Assembly (NCBI RefSeq): GCF_016801775.1
Contig: NZ_CP069004.1
Span: 2,542,001-2,606,000 of the forward strand
Direction of reading: 5' to 3'
Source: Sulfitobacter mediterraneus
Lineage (GTDB): Bacteria; Pseudomonadota; Alphaproteobacteria; Rhodobacterales; Rhodobacteraceae
Length of the DNA stretch: 64,000 nucleotides
The translations under genes and the position numbers were made by a program. Under the pieces are notes generated by a model. That model was not told the DNA's origin, did not search any database, and was given only the letters and a program-made list of their open reading frames with translations. Of the stretch, positions 26,994 to 36,476 are shown piece after piece (position 1 is the first letter of the stretch; each line of letters opens with the position of its first letter).

Positions 26994-27827
26994 ATGTGCT
27001 CTGAAAACACCGATAATCTGCCCTTTATGAAGATGCATGGGTTGGGCAACGACTTTGTCGTTGTGGATGCGCGTGTGCAGACGCGGGTGATCACGCCCGA
27101 AATGGCCAAAGGAATCGGTCATCGGCACTTTGGCGTGGGATTCGATCAGCTTGCACTGATCACAAGGGGCAAAGGTGACGCCCATCTGACGTTTTTCAAT
27201 TCTGACGGATCTTTGTCTGCCGCTTGCGGGAATGCCACACGCTGTATCGCGCGGTTCATCATGGATGAGACCGGCAAGTCCGAACTCCACCTGACCACGG
27301 ATCGCGGGGATTTGGCGGCGAAAGACGCAGGTAACGGACTAACCTCTGTCAATATGGGCCTGCCACAACTTGATTGGACCGAAGTGCCATTGGCACGGCA
27401 AATGGATACGCTGGCGCTGCCCATTGATGGCAGTCCGACCGCCACCGGCATGGGAAATCCGCATTGCACCTTCTTTGTCGATGACGTGATGGGGGCAAAC
27501 CTCGAAGAGATCGGACCACGGATCGAGCATCACCCGCTTTACCCCGAACGTACCAACGTACAAATTGCGCAGATCATTGGCCCCGACCACATCCGCATGC
27601 GGGTCTGGGAGCGCGGCGTTGGTGTGACACTGGCCTCTGGTTCCTCCTCCTGCGCCACTGCCGTTGCGGCGGCGCGGCGGGGGCTGACGGGACGACAGGT
27701 CCGCATTGATCTGGATGGTGGCACGTTGCACCTGAATTGGGCCGAGGACGGCGTCTGGATGACCGGACCGACCTCACATGTGTTCAGTGGCGTATTCACG
27801 ACCGCCTTTCTGGACAGCCTGAAATGA
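26994..27827 (+). CDS. dapF: Diaminopimelate epimerase, with serine at the second catalytic position
   Basis: 277 residues; interconverts LL- and meso-diaminopimelate for lysine and peptidoglycan. Present are MHGLGNDFVVVDAR, the first catalytic cysteine in SAACGNATRC (Cys78), and GMGNPHCTFFVDD. The second catalytic motif, usually ACGSGAC or ACGTGAC, reads ASGSSSC: Ser215 (codon TCT at 27636) stands where the second cysteine should be, while Cys220 matches the later conserved one. In-frame ATGs at 26955, 26985, 26994 and 27027 are all possible starts, and no strong ribosome site decides; I chose 26994 from family length. mtaB overlaps by 4 nt. Confidence 0.85.
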   Translation: MCSENTDNLPFMKMHGLGNDFVVVDARVQTRVITPEMAKGIGHRHFGVGFDQLALITRGKGDAHLTFFNSDGSLSAACGNATRCIARFIMDETGKSELHLTTDRGDLAAKDAGNGLTSVNMGLPQLDWTEVPLARQMDTLALPIDGSPTATGMGNPHCTFFVDDVMGANLEEIGPRIEHHPLYPERTNVQIAQIIGPDHIRMRVWERGVGVTLASGSSSCATAVAAARRGLTGRQVRIDLDGGTLHLNWAEDGVWMTGPTSHVFSGVFTTAFLDSLK

Positions 27828-29080
27828 AACCCCCGGTCTTTTCCAACCACGGTTGCCGCCTCAACGCCTACGAGGTGGAGGCGATGAAGGATCTCGCCGG
27901 GCAGGCCGGGCTTGAGAACGCGATTGTCGTGAACACTTGCGCCGTCACGGCAGAGGCCGTGCGCAAGGGCCGGCAGGACATCCGAAAGCTGCGCAAGGCC
28001 CATCCTAACGCCCGCCTGATCGTCACAGGCTGCGCCGCACAGACCGAGCCAGACACCTTTGCCAAAATGGAAGAGGTCGACGCCGTCATTGGCAACACCG
28101 AAAAGATGCGCCCCGAAACATGGCTCGGGCTGGCCGCGGATTTTATCGGTGAAACAGAGGCCGTGCAGGTCGATGACATCATGTCCGTCACCGAAACTGC
28201 CGGACATTTGATCGACGGGTTCGGCACCCGAAGCCGGGCCTATGTACAGGTCCAGAATGGCTGTGATCACCGCTGCACCTTCTGCATCATCCCCTATGGC
28301 CGTGGCAATTCACGCTCCGTCCCCGCAGGCGTGGTGGTGGACCAGATCAAACGTTTGGTGGGCAAAGGTTTTAACGAGGTCGTGCTAACCGGTGTTGATC
28401 TGACCTCTTGGGGCGCGGACCTGCCAGCGACCCCCAAACTGGGTGATCTGGTCATGCGCATCCTGCGGCTGGTGCCCGACCTGCCCCGCCTGCGCATCAG
28501 TTCGATCGACAGCATCGAGGTGGACGGAAACCTGATGCAGGCCATCGCGACAGAGCCGCGTCTGATGCCGCATTTGCATCTGTCGCTCCAGCATGGGGAT
28601 GACATGATCCTCAAACGGATGAAGCGGCGGCACCTGCGCGATGACGCGATCCGGTTTACGGAAGAGGCCAAGCGCCTGCGCCCGGATATGACGTTCGGGG
28701 CCGATATCATTGCGGGGTTCCCGACGGAGACAGACGCACATTTCGAAAACTCGCTCAAGCTGGTCAAAGACTGTGATCTGACATGGCTCCATGTGTTCCC
28801 CTATTCCAAAAGGGAAGGCACACCGGCCGCGAAGATTCCAAATCAGGTGAACGGGACAGTGATCAAAACCCGTGCTGCGCAATTGCGGGCCGCTGGCGAT
28901 GCGCAGGTGCAGCGGCATTTACAGGCGCAGATAGGCAAGACCCATCGTATCTTGATGGAAAACCCGACCATGGGCCGGACCGAGCAGTTTACAGAGGTGA
29001 CCTTTGCGCAGCCACAGACCGAAGGGCAGATCGTCACCACTGCCATCTTTGGGCAATCCGGCAACCAACTCACCGCCTGA
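27824..29080 (+). CDS. mtaB: tRNA (t6A37) methylthiotransferase
   Basis: 418 residues, radical-SAM methylthiotransferase that makes ms2t6A at position 37 of ANN-decoding tRNAs. The N-terminal UPF0004 domain has cysteines 11, 39 and 70 (NHGCRLNAYE, NTCAV, TGCAAQ) for one cluster; the radical-SAM triad is Cys147, Cys151, Cys154 (CDHRCTFC). A C-terminal TRAM-like tail follows. The NHGCRLN start and lack of a MiaB-type ending favour MtaB over MiaB. Coupled to dapF by ATGA. Confidence 0.9.
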   Translation: MKPPVFSNHGCRLNAYEVEAMKDLAGQAGLENAIVVNTCAVTAEAVRKGRQDIRKLRKAHPNARLIVTGCAAQTEPDTFAKMEEVDAVIGNTEKMRPETWLGLAADFIGETEAVQVDDIMSVTETAGHLIDGFGTRSRAYVQVQNGCDHRCTFCIIPYGRGNSRSVPAGVVVDQIKRLVGKGFNEVVLTGVDLTSWGADLPATPKLGDLVMRILRLVPDLPRLRISSIDSIEVDGNLMQAIATEPRLMPHLHLSLQHGDDMILKRMKRRHLRDDAIRFTEEAKRLRPDMTFGADIIAGFPTETDAHFENSLKLVKDCDLTWLHVFPYSKREGTPAAKIPNQVNGTVIKTRAAQLRAAGDAQVQRHLQAQIGKTHRILMENPTMGRTEQFTEVTFAQPQTEGQIVTTAIFGQSGNQLTA

Positions 29081-29126
29081 ACCGTTTAATCTCAAAGGTT
29101 CGGGCGGGTTTCATTACACACATCAC

Positions 29127-29161
29127 AAAAAAGCCTCCGCAGTTTCCTACGAAGGCTTTTG
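29127..29161. terminator. Bidirectional terminator between mtaB and the cytochrome c1 gene
   Basis: AAAAGCCT at one side and AGGCTTTT at the other form a stem with A runs 5' and T runs 3' on both strands, placed in the 100-bp gap between the convergent mtaB and petC genes. It can stop transcription from both sides. Confidence 0.75.
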
Positions 29162-29180
29162 AGTTCCGGCTTAGGCCAGC

Positions 29181-29972
29181 TTAGTCGCGGTTTTTATATT
29201 TCACCGGCGCCCAAAGGCGTTTGTTGGTCAAATACAGCAGAACCGAAAGCAGGGTCAGGAACAGCACACCGGCAAAACCAGCTTGCTTGCGCGCCATCAT
29301 CTTGGGTTCAGCGGTCCACATCAGGAACGCGGAAACATCTTCGGACAGGTGATGCAGATCGTTGGCATGGCCATCGATGAATTCAACAGATTCATCGTCC
29401 AGCGGTGGTGCCATGGCAATCCAGCCACCCGGAAACGCGGTGTTCTCATAGAAGGTCACACCGGCTTGTTCCTTGGTCTCACCTGTATAGCCATTCAGCA
29501 GTGCCGCAATATACTCCGCGCCGCCCATGCCTTTGAAGAACTGGTTGATGCCAAGGCCGTAAGGGCCATGAAAACCCGCCCGCTTTTTTGCCATCAGCGA
29601 CAGATCAGGTGCAGTTTCCAGGTTGGATTCCGGAAAGTGGTCCACAGGTGTTGCCGCGCGGAAATCATCGAGATCGGCATCAAACACTTCGAACTGTTTG
29701 GCGTATTCGATGACCTGATCTTCGGGCAACTGAGGGCCGCCCTCATCACCAAGGGTTCGGATCGCCACGTATTTCAGACCGTGACAAGCCGCACAGACCT
29801 CGGTGTAGATCTGCAAACCGCGCTGAAGTTGGTTCACGTCATAGGCACCAAACGGGCCGTCAAACGAGAAATCGATGTTCTCGATGTGTTGTTCGCCACC
29901 ACCGGCGGCCATTGCGCCGGAAGTGCCAAGGCCAAGCGCAACAAGCGCGGACAGGGTCAGTTTCTTGATCAT
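29181..29972 (-). CDS. petC: Cytochrome c1 of the bc1 complex
   Basis: 263 residues. Signal peptide ([22 protein letters not shown]), heme-binding CAACHGL, the MAPPL stretch with the likely axial methionine, and a C-terminal membrane anchor ([22 protein letters not shown]) followed by positive residues. It carries electrons from the Rieske protein to cytochrome c in the periplasm. I chose the ATG at 29972: AAGGA lies 7 nt upstream; GTG at 29987 and ATG at 29978 are poorer. Third gene of the bc1 operon. Confidence 0.93.
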   Translation of the reverse strand: MIKKLTLSALVALGLGTSGAMAAGGGEQHIENIDFSFDGPFGAYDVNQLQRGLQIYTEVCAACHGLKYVAIRTLGDEGGPQLPEDQVIEYAKQFEVFDADLDDFRAATPVDHFPESNLETAPDLSLMAKKRAGFHGPYGLGINQFFKGMGGAEYIAALLNGYTGETKEQAGVTFYENTAFPGGWIAMAPPLDDESVEFIDGHANDLHHLSEDVSAFLMWTAEPKMMARKQAGFAGVLFLTLLSVLLYLTNKRLWAPVKYKNRD

Positions 29973-29983
29973 TGTCATGTCCT

Positions 29984-31324
29984 TCACTCCGCCGGTTTTG
30001 CCGCTGCGTCAGCATCGGCTTTGTGGGCGTAATGTGCATCGAAATCTTCTTCGATGGTTGCCGGTTGCGGCAGCGGTTTCTCGATCACGCCAAGCAGCGG
30101 CAGGATTACCAGGAAGTAGGCAAACCAATAGGCCGATGCAATCAGCGAGAAGCTCGCATAAGGCTCCTCGGCCGGCATCGCACCCAGCCACATCAGGGCG
30201 AAGAAGTCGATCACCAGCAGGGCGAACCACCATTTGAACATCGGGCGATAACGGCCCGAACGTACGCTGGATGTGTCCAGCCATGGTACCAGCGCCATCA
30301 CTGCGATCGCGCCGAACATTGCCAGAACCCCAAAGAACTTGGCGTCAATGATACCGCCGGTCACGAAGGACGCGATCTGTACGACCCAAACCTCAGAGGT
30401 GAACGCCCGCAGGATCGCGTAGAATGGCAAGAAATACCATTCCGGCACAATATGCGCAGGTGTCGAAAGCGGGTTCGCTTCGATGTAGTTGTCCGGGTGG
30501 CCCAGATAGTTTGGCATAAAGCCAACGATGGCAAAGAACACCGCGAGGATCACGGCAAGCGCGAACAGATCCTTGATCACGAAGTAGGGCCAGAACGGCA
30601 GCGTGTCTTTCTCTGCTTCTTCCTTTGAGCCGCGGCGCACTTCAACACCTGTTGGGTTGTTGTTGCCGGTGCTGTGGAAGGCCCAGATGTGAACCGCAAC
30701 AAGCGCAGCAATCACGAAGGGCAGCAGATAGTGCAAGCTGAAGAAGCGGTTCAATGTGGCATTGTCCACCGCAGGTCCGCCCAGCAGGAAGGTTTGCAGG
30801 CTTTCACCCACGAAGGGGATCGCGCCAAACAGGCCGGTGATCACAGTCGCGCCCCAGAAGGACATCTGACCCCATGGCAGAACGTAACCCATAAAGCCGG
30901 TCGCCATCATCAGCAGGTAAATCAGCATACCGATGATCCAGGTGATCTCGCGCGGGGCTTTGTAAGACCCGTAATAGAGACCGCGGAAAATATGCGCATA
31001 AACTGCAACAAAGAACAGCGATGCGCCGTTCATGTGCAGATACCGCAGCATGTAGCCGCCGTTCACGTTGCGCATGATGTGTTCAACAGACGAAAACGCC
31101 AGATCGACATGCGGTGTATAATGCATAACCAGAACGATACCGGTGACGATCTGAAGCGCCAGACAGAACGTCAGCACAATACCCCAGATCCACATCCAGT
31201 TCAGGTTCTTGGGTGTGGGGATCATCAATGTATCATAGAGCAGGCCAACGATGGGCAGGCGGCTGTGCAGCCACTTTTCGCCGTTTGACTTTGGCTCGTA
31301 ATGGTCGTGAGGAATTCCAGACAT
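29984..31324 (-). CDS. petB: Cytochrome b of the bc1 complex
   Basis: 446 residues with eight expected membrane spans. N-terminal NLNWMWIWG, the four heme histidines in the second and fourth helices ([19 protein letters not shown] and [24 protein letters not shown]), and [14 protein letters not shown] for the Qo site (PEWY). It oxidises ubiquinol and passes electrons through two b hemes across the inner membrane. It lies between the Rieske and c1 genes, 12 nt after the former. Confidence 0.96.
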   Translation of the reverse strand: MSGIPHDHYEPKSNGEKWLHSRLPIVGLLYDTLMIPTPKNLNWMWIWGIVLTFCLALQIVTGIVLVMHYTPHVDLAFSSVEHIMRNVNGGYMLRYLHMNGASLFFVAVYAHIFRGLYYGSYKAPREITWIIGMLIYLLMMATGFMGYVLPWGQMSFWGATVITGLFGAIPFVGESLQTFLLGGPAVDNATLNRFFSLHYLLPFVIAALVAVHIWAFHSTGNNNPTGVEVRRGSKEEAEKDTLPFWPYFVIKDLFALAVILAVFFAIVGFMPNYLGHPDNYIEANPLSTPAHIVPEWYFLPFYAILRAFTSEVWVVQIASFVTGGIIDAKFFGVLAMFGAIAVMALVPWLDTSSVRSGRYRPMFKWWFALLVIDFFALMWLGAMPAEEPYASFSLIASAYWFAYFLVILPLLGVIEKPLPQPATIEEDFDAHYAHKADADAAAKPAE

Positions 31325-31336
31325 TGGTGTGCTCCC

Positions 31337-31894
31337 TTAACCCAGTTTGATCGTGGTTTCATCCACGAATTCAGCGACAGGCACCGGCAGGTTGGTCGGC
31401 GCTGGCCCTTTGCGGATACGGCCCGCGGTGTCGTAGTGTGAACCGTGGCAGGGGCAGAACCAGCCGCCAAAGTCACCGGCATCGCCCAAAGGCACACAGC
31501 CAAGGTGCGTACACACACCCATCATCACCAACCATTCGCCCGCTTCATCCAGCGTGCGGTTCTCGTCGGACGCATCCACGGAACCAAGGTTGTCATTCTG
31601 TGCCACCGGATCGGGCAGGTCAGACAAAGCCACGGCGCGGGCTTCGTCGATCTCTTCTTGAGTGCGGCGACGGATGAAAACCGGTTTGCCGAGCCACTTC
31701 ACAGTCAACTGGGTGCCGGGTTCAACATCGGCAACATCCACACGGATAGAGGACAGCGCCAGAACGTCAGCAGATGGATTCATCTGATTGACAAGCGGCC
31801 AGGCAACAGCACCGGCGGCTACAGCACCGGTTCCGGCGGTTGCGTAATACAGGAAATCCCTCCGGGTGCCTGCGTGATCATCTGCTTGGGACAC
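31337..31894 (-). CDS. petA: Rieske iron-sulfur subunit of the bc1 complex
   Basis: 185 residues. A twin-arginine type N-terminus and membrane anchor ([25 protein letters not shown]) is followed by the soluble head with cluster ligands in [10 protein letters not shown] and CPCHGSHYD. The start is a GTG at 31894: GGAG sits 7 nt before it and the protein then begins [13 protein letters not shown], as in Rhodobacter relatives. An upstream TTG at 31918 is possible but poorer. First gene of the petABC (fbcFBC) operon. Confidence 0.94.
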   Translation of the reverse strand: MSQADDHAGTRRDFLYYATAGTGAVAAGAVAWPLVNQMNPSADVLALSSIRVDVADVEPGTQLTVKWLGKPVFIRRRTQEEIDEARAVALSDLPDPVAQNDNLGSVDASDENRTLDEAGEWLVMMGVCTHLGCVPLGDAGDFGGWFCPCHGSHYDTAGRIRKGPAPTNLPVPVAEFVDETTIKLG

Positions 31895-32069
31895 GGGTTT
31901 ACTCCACTTCTCGGCCAAAACGGGCCATCAGACATAGAGGCGGCGCGAATGCGCCACCTGACTTCAAGCGGTATCTAACGGGCCAAAGCGAGTCCGTCCA
32001 GATGGCAATGCCGCGCAAAGGGTCGCAGTTTGCCGAAGAAACCGGAAAAATGGCCGTTTGAACAAAAAA

Positions 32070-32681
32070 TTAACCCGCTGGCGGGACAGTTGCCTGCATC
32101 GACGGGCGCGAATCAAAAGTCTGGAACCAAGCGGCCAATGCATCATTGCCCTTGCGCCAACCACGCGCGTCCAAACGGAAATCCAGATAACCCAGCGCAG
32201 AACCCACCGCGATCTGGCCGATATTCATCGGAGCAGACAGCTGGCTCATCCAACGTGTGTTCAATGCAGCACAGGCGCGTTCAATTTTGCCCCATTGCCC
32301 CTCGATCCAGGCATCCATACGGATCTCTTTGGGGCGCAGACGCGATTCATAGACCATCAACAGGGCCGCATCGAGAATCCCGTCCGCCGTGGCTTCGAGC
32401 GTCAACAGATCCCAGCGTGCCGCGCCGCTGCCATAAAGACCAGCCTTGGCGCGATCATCCAGATAGGCGCAAATCACCCGGCTGTCATAGATCGACGGGC
32501 CATCGGACCGTTCCAGTGCAGGCACTTTGCCCAGCGGATTTTGTGGCAACAATCCAACAGCCGGCGCCAGAGGCGTCCCGTGCTGTTCTTCCAGCGTGAC
32601 ATCATCAAGCTGGCCGGTTTCATGAAGCAAAACCATGATTTTGCGGACATAGGGGGAAGTCGGCGAATAGGCGAGTTTCAT
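32070..32681 (-). CDS. Glutathione S-transferase family protein
   Basis: 203 residues. N-terminal thioredoxin-like domain (MKLAYSPTSPYVRKIMVLLHET, then NPLGKVPAL and DSRVICAYLDD) and an all-helical C-terminal domain. The active-site region YSPTSPYVRK has serine residues and no cysteine, as in many bacterial GSTs of this type. The substrate is unknown. AGGAG 8 nt upstream sets the start. Confidence 0.85.
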   Translation of the reverse strand: MKLAYSPTSPYVRKIMVLLHETGQLDDVTLEEQHGTPLAPAVGLLPQNPLGKVPALERSDGPSIYDSRVICAYLDDRAKAGLYGSGAARWDLLTLEATADGILDAALLMVYESRLRPKEIRMDAWIEGQWGKIERACAALNTRWMSQLSAPMNIGQIAVGSALGYLDFRLDARGWRKGNDALAAWFQTFDSRPSMQATVPPAG

Positions 32682-32753
32682 GCAGGTCTCCTGATAAGAT
32701 CGACCAAGTATTGCGCCGCAATGCCATGGGCGCAATCACTGCATTGTACCAAA

Positions 32754-33377
32754 TCAACCCTTGGGTACACCGCGCATCATGGCGGCGATCACATGCGCTT
32801 CCGATCCAAAACCGAAGGCTTCAATCTGGCCCGCGGCGGCATCGCGCACCGCATCAGGCTTGTTCTGGCCCAGCTTCCACGTCCCATCGACACCCGACAC
32901 CCTGATCCGGCAAGGCACAATCATGCGCATCATCTTGTCCAGCGCATCCGGTGTCATCTTGCTGGTTTTCCATGGCGGCTTGGGCAGAAGCCGATCCTCA
33001 TAGAAGGCCGATTGCCGGTCGAGCAGAGCCAGCAACTCCTCTTGTGGTCGCCGCTCAAGAACACCCGTCAGATGCACCGCGACATAATTCCAGGTCGGAA
33101 CCTGATCTGCGAATTCGTACCAATCAGGAGAGACATAAGTATCGCCACCTGACACCGCCAAAGTCACAGGTATCGGTTCTTTCAAGGCGCGGACAATCGG
33201 ATTGGACCGCACCAGATGCAAATCAGCGACAGCGCCATCTTCGGACAGCAGGAAAGGAATATGGCTCAGCATCGGCGCATCCGCACCCTGCGCCGCCAAA
33301 ACGCCAAAGCCCCGCTCGCGGGCAAACGCAACGTTCCGTGCATCGTCGGCATCGTGAAATATCGGATTGGGATGCAT
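32754..33377 (-). CDS. FMN-binding negative transcriptional regulator (PaiB family)
   Basis: 207 residues with the family text AFARERGFGVLA, LSHIPFLL, LHLVRSNPI, ISPDWYE-like VSPDWYEF, VPTWNYVAVHLTG and KLGQNKP. It has a split-barrel FMN-binding fold. Members are called negative regulators after Bacillus PaiB, but the enzymatic role is unclear. It is divergent from the FMN riboswitch and ribH, with 69 bp between its start and the riboswitch. Confidence 0.85.
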   Translation of the reverse strand: MHPNPIFHDADDARNVAFARERGFGVLAAQGADAPMLSHIPFLLSEDGAVADLHLVRSNPIVRALKEPIPVTLAVSGGDTYVSPDWYEFADQVPTWNYVAVHLTGVLERRPQEELLALLDRQSAFYEDRLLPKPPWKTSKMTPDALDKMMRMIVPCRIRVSGVDGTWKLGQNKPDAVRDAAAGQIEAFGFGSEAHVIAAMMRGVPKG

Positions 33378-33446
33378 GGCGCGTTCCTTTGCAAATCACT
33401 CATTTTCGCTCTTGCAGAGTTTTGCATGACATTGCAACGTGGCGCT

Positions 33447-33588
33447 ATTCTCAGGGCGGGGTGAAATTCCCCACCGGCGGTATGCAGGGCAAGACCTTGC
33501 GAGCCCGCGAGCGCAATTCCACTAAGGGATTGGTCAGCAGATCTGGTGAGATGCCAGAGCCGACGGTCATAGTCCGGATGAAAGAGAA
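33447..33588 (+). ncRNA. FMN riboswitch (RFN element)
   Basis: The conserved pieces of the RFN aptamer appear in order: TTCTCAGGGCGGGGTGAAA, TCCCCACCGGCGGTA, GAGCCCGCGAGCG, GGTCAGCAGATCTGGTG, AGAGCCGACGGTCATAG and TCCGGATGAAAGAGAA. A short hairpin (AGGGG/CCCCT, 33601-33615) follows before the ribH ribosome site. No T tract follows it, so control of translation seems more likely than termination. Confidence 0.96.
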
Positions 33589-33668
33589 TGCGGCATTTTC
33601 AGGGGTCTCGCCCCTGTCTGTGGTCGTGATCGCCTTGGGTGGACGTGTCTGAACCAAAGGAGATCATT

Positions 33669-34118
33669 ATGACACAAGGCAATACAGCCCCCGCCCGCTT
33701 CGCATTTATCAAAGCTCAATGGCACGCAGATATCGTTGATCGCGCGCTTGAGGGGTTTTGCGAACTTATTCCCGCCGCGCAGGTCGATGTTGTCGATGTG
33801 CCCGGCGCATTTGAATTGCCACTGATGGCGCAGACCCTTGCACGCACGGGGAACTACAGCGCCGTTGCCTGTGCCGCCTTTGTTGTGGATGGCGGCATCT
33901 ATCGCCATGATTTCGTGGCCGCTGCTGTGGTTGAAGGGTTGATGCGGGTTGGCTTGGACACTGGCGTACCTGTGCTGTCGGTGTCTCTGACCCCGCATCA
34001 CTATCAGGAAACCGACCATCACAATGCGATCTACCGTACGCATTTTGTTGAAAAAGGCCGCGAAGCCGCCCGCGCCGCCCTCAAGATCGCCGAGGTGGAA
34101 ACAGCGCTGGCGGCCTGA
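33669..34118 (+). CDS. ribH: 6,7-dimethyl-8-ribityllumazine synthase, type II
   Basis: 149 residues; condenses the ribitylamino-uracil with dihydroxybutanone phosphate in the penultimate riboflavin step. Motifs RFAFIKAQWHADIVDRAL, VDVPGAFELPL and AAFVVDGGIYRHDFVA match the RibH2 (type II, decameric) group of alphaproteobacteria; the usual GVIRGxTxHF of type I enzymes is replaced by VVDGGIYRHDF. GGAG 6 nt before the ATG. It stands alone under the FMN riboswitch, which suggests an extra lumazine synthase apart from a main rib operon. Confidence 0.9.
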   Translation: MTQGNTAPARFAFIKAQWHADIVDRALEGFCELIPAAQVDVVDVPGAFELPLMAQTLARTGNYSAVACAAFVVDGGIYRHDFVAAAVVEGLMRVGLDTGVPVLSVSLTPHHYQETDHHNAIYRTHFVEKGREAARAALKIAEVETALAA

Positions 34119-34176
34119 CCCGATGTTGCCCTAACAGCCGTCCCGGCGGTCTTCACATTGCCGGGGCACCGCCAAA

Positions 34177-34220
34177 CCGTTTCCTTTAAAGGAAACGGAC
34201 CGAAGTCTTTAAAGACTTCG
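34177..34220. repeat. Twin-hairpin intergenic element, copy 1
   Basis: Two perfect palindromes side by side: 34177-34198 (CCGTTTCC / GGAAACGG around TTTAAA) and 34201-34220 (CGAAGTC / GACTTCG around TTTAAA), joined through GGACCG and followed by CCACC. It lies between the convergent ribH and thiQ genes and can act as a two-way terminator. Copy 2, at 38790-38834, has the same joints but different stems. Confidence 0.8.
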
Positions 34221-34261
34221 CCACCGCGCAGCCAAACAGCACGACCTGACAGGTGCGCCTT

Positions 34262-34954
34262 TCAACCCAAATATGACCGCAGCGCCGGCGGCGGGTTATC
34301 CATCAACGCCGCCGCCGGTTGCGGAGCCTCGGCCCGGCCTTCGGCGACAAACACCACCTGATCGGCTATGCGCCGCACGTCTTCTGGGGCATGTGTCACC
34401 ATGATCAGCGCCGCGCCGGTTTCGGCCACCAATTCAGCCACCAGATCCAACATCTCATTGCGCAGGGCCGGACCCAGAGCCGCGAAAGGTTCGTCCAGCA
34501 GGACAAGTGGCCGGGCCTGCACCAACACCCGCGCCAGTGCTGCACGGCTTTGTTGACCACCCGACAAGGCCGCTGGCCGCTTGCCGCTGTGCGTTTCAAG
34601 TCCCACCCGGCGCAGCGCATCCTGCACCTTGGCTTGCTCCGCGCCCGACAGCCGCAAATCAGGACGCAGGCCAAGTCCCACGTTCTGCTGCACCGTCAGA
34701 TGCGGAAACAGGTTGTTGTCCTGAAACAGCATCGTCATGGGCCGTTGGCCCGGATCATCCTGCGTAATATCCCGTCCCTGCCAAAGGATCCGGCCCGATT
34801 GCAACGGCACAAACCCACAAAGCGCGCTGAGCAAGGTTGATTTGCCTGCCCCCGACGGACCGATCACGGCATATCGCTGCGCCTGATTCAGTTCCAGATC
34901 CGCAGCCAGGGAAAAATCACCCAACACAATTTCTGCCTGCTCAACTTTCAGCAT
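34262..34954 (-). CDS. thiQ: Thiamine ABC transporter, ATP-binding protein
   Basis: 230 residues: Walker A GPSGAGKST (residues ~33-41), Q-loop LFQDNNLFPHLTV, signature LSGGQQSRAALAR, Walker B PLVLLDEPFAAL. It drives thiamine/TPP import. Its start overlaps the thiP end by 14 nt, and the whole operon follows a TPP riboswitch. Confidence 0.92.
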   Translation of the reverse strand: MLKVEQAEIVLGDFSLAADLELNQAQRYAVIGPSGAGKSTLLSALCGFVPLQSGRILWQGRDITQDDPGQRPMTMLFQDNNLFPHLTVQQNVGLGLRPDLRLSGAEQAKVQDALRRVGLETHSGKRPAALSGGQQSRAALARVLVQARPLVLLDEPFAALGPALRNEMLDLVAELVAETGAALIMVTHAPEDVRRIADQVVFVAEGRAEAPQPAAALMDNPPPALRSYLG

Positions 34955-36476
34955 GCCAGCGTCCTCCCCTGTCGCAAAGCCAGAATATTCCCAAGGCCAG
35001 TGCCAATAAGATCAAGGCCGCCCCCGCCGCCGCTTCCATTCGGTAGGCGCCCATCAACCGATACATCTGAAGCGGTAATGTTGCCCGTTCCTGATCAGCA
35101 AAAAGCGCAATCACACCCAGATCGCCCACCGACAATGCACCCGTCAATCCGGCGGCAAATCCCAATTGCGCCCGCAGACGTGGCAAGATCACCCATCGCC
35201 AAAGCGGCCAGCCTTGCAGGCCAAGCGAGACAGAGAGCCGCCCGAAATCTGCCAGGGTATCGCGCAGACGCGGCACCAAAATTCGCAACGCAAAGGGCAG
35301 CGCCATCAAGGCATTGACCAAAGCCGTGACCGGTAAGGCCAGATCTGACGGGTTCATCACAGGATTGATCAAAATGAACCAGCCCGTGCCGATCATCAAA
35401 GGGGACGCGGACAAGCCCAGCAAACCTATGGCCTCCACCCCGCCTCTTTGGCGGCTGGCGATCCAGCCCGCCATCGGCAGCGCCAAAAGGCACAGCGTCA
35501 GCACGCTGATCACCGCCACAAACACCGACAGCCCCGCCGCATGCCAGACCGCGACAGGCACCTTTGCAAGCCCCGCAACACCGCGCAGCACAACCGCCGC
35601 CAGCGGCAGCAACAAAAACAGCGCCGCCAAGGTGATCACCGCCCCGTCCCGCGCACGTTGCACGCCGCCCCGCGCATCCCAACGTTGCAGCGTCCGGTCC
35701 TGACCACCGCCCAATGAGATTGACGGAATGATCCACAGCGCCACCAATGCAGCGCCCCCTGCCAACACCAGCTGCACCAAAGACAAAAGCGCCGCTCGCG
35801 ATAAGTCAAAATCAAACAGGAACGCCTGATAAATTGCCAGTTCAAGCGTTGTGGCCCTTGGACCGCCACCAAGCGTCAGCGCAACGGCAAAACTGGTCAG
35901 GCAAATCACGAAAATCAACGCCGCCACCCCCGGCACAACTTGGCGCAGCAGGGGCCATTCCAGAGTCAGAAAAATCGCACGCGGCCCAAGGCGCAATTGG
36001 GCAGCAAGGCGATACCGCTCTGCCGGGATACTTTGCCACCCTTGCAGGATCAGCCGTGTCGCCAAGGGCAGGTTGAAGAATACATGGGCCAAAACCACGC
36101 CGTGTAGTCCGTAGATCGAGACCTCAGGCAGCCCTACTAGGCCAAGCAATTGGTTCATCCAGCCCGATCTGCCGAACACCGTCAACAACCCGAGCACAGC
36201 CACAATCACGGGCAGAATGAACGGCGCACCCAGCAGCGTCACCAGCAAGGTCCGACCTGCAAACCGCCGCCGCGCCAACGCACGGGCGACCGGAATGGCC
36301 AAGAGTGTTGAAATCATCGAAGACAAGACAGCCTGCCAAACGGTGAACCGCACAGCCGCCCAATCAGAGCGCAGAAAACCCGCGCCGGGCTCTGCCCGGG
36401 ACATCACCGCGAGCAAAGCAGCAAGCACCAGCGCTGCGACCAAAATCGCAGCACCGATACCCGCAGCATGTCTCAT
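34941..36476 (-). CDS. thiP: Thiamine ABC transporter, permease
   Basis: 511 residues with two BPD-permease halves and about a dozen membrane spans; the coupling loops are in GWQSIPAERYRLAAQLRLGP (first half) and LPRLRDTLADFGRLSVSLGLQ (second half). ThiP is a fused permease of this size. The ATG at 36476 overlaps the thiB stop (ATGA); an in-frame ATG at 36497 would add seven residues. Confidence 0.9.
   Translation of the reverse strand: MRHAAGIGAAILVAALVLAALLAVMSRAEPGAGFLRSDWAAVRFTVWQAVLSSMISTLLAIPVARALARRRFAGRTLLVTLLGAPFILPVIVAVLGLLTVFGRSGWMNQLLGLVGLPEVSIYGLHGVVLAHVFFNLPLATRLILQGWQSIPAERYRLAAQLRLGPRAIFLTLEWPLLRQVVPGVAALIFVICLTSFAVALTLGGGPRATTLELAIYQAFLFDFDLSRAALLSLVQLVLAGGAALVALWIIPSISLGGGQDRTLQRWDARGGVQRARDGAVITLAALFLLLPLAAVVLRGVAGLAKVPVAVWHAAGLSVFVAVISVLTLCLLALPMAGWIASRQRGGVEAIGLLGLSASPLMIGTGWFILINPVMNPSDLALPVTALVNALMALPFALRILVPRLRDTLADFGRLSVSLGLQGWPLWRWVILPRLRAQLGFAAGLTGALSVGDLGVIALFADQERATLPLQMYRLMGAYRMEAAAGAALILLALALGIFWLCDRGGRWHAES

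Noticed and set aside
32058..33152. Open 364-codon frame opposite the GST and PaiB-type genes.
   Set aside because: It crosses two real genes and the gap between them, with shadow-type composition.
34177..34220. Twin palindromes as a CRISPR repeat or attachment site.
   Set aside because: There are only two distant copies with different stem sequence, no spacers, and no integrase, cas or mobility gene.
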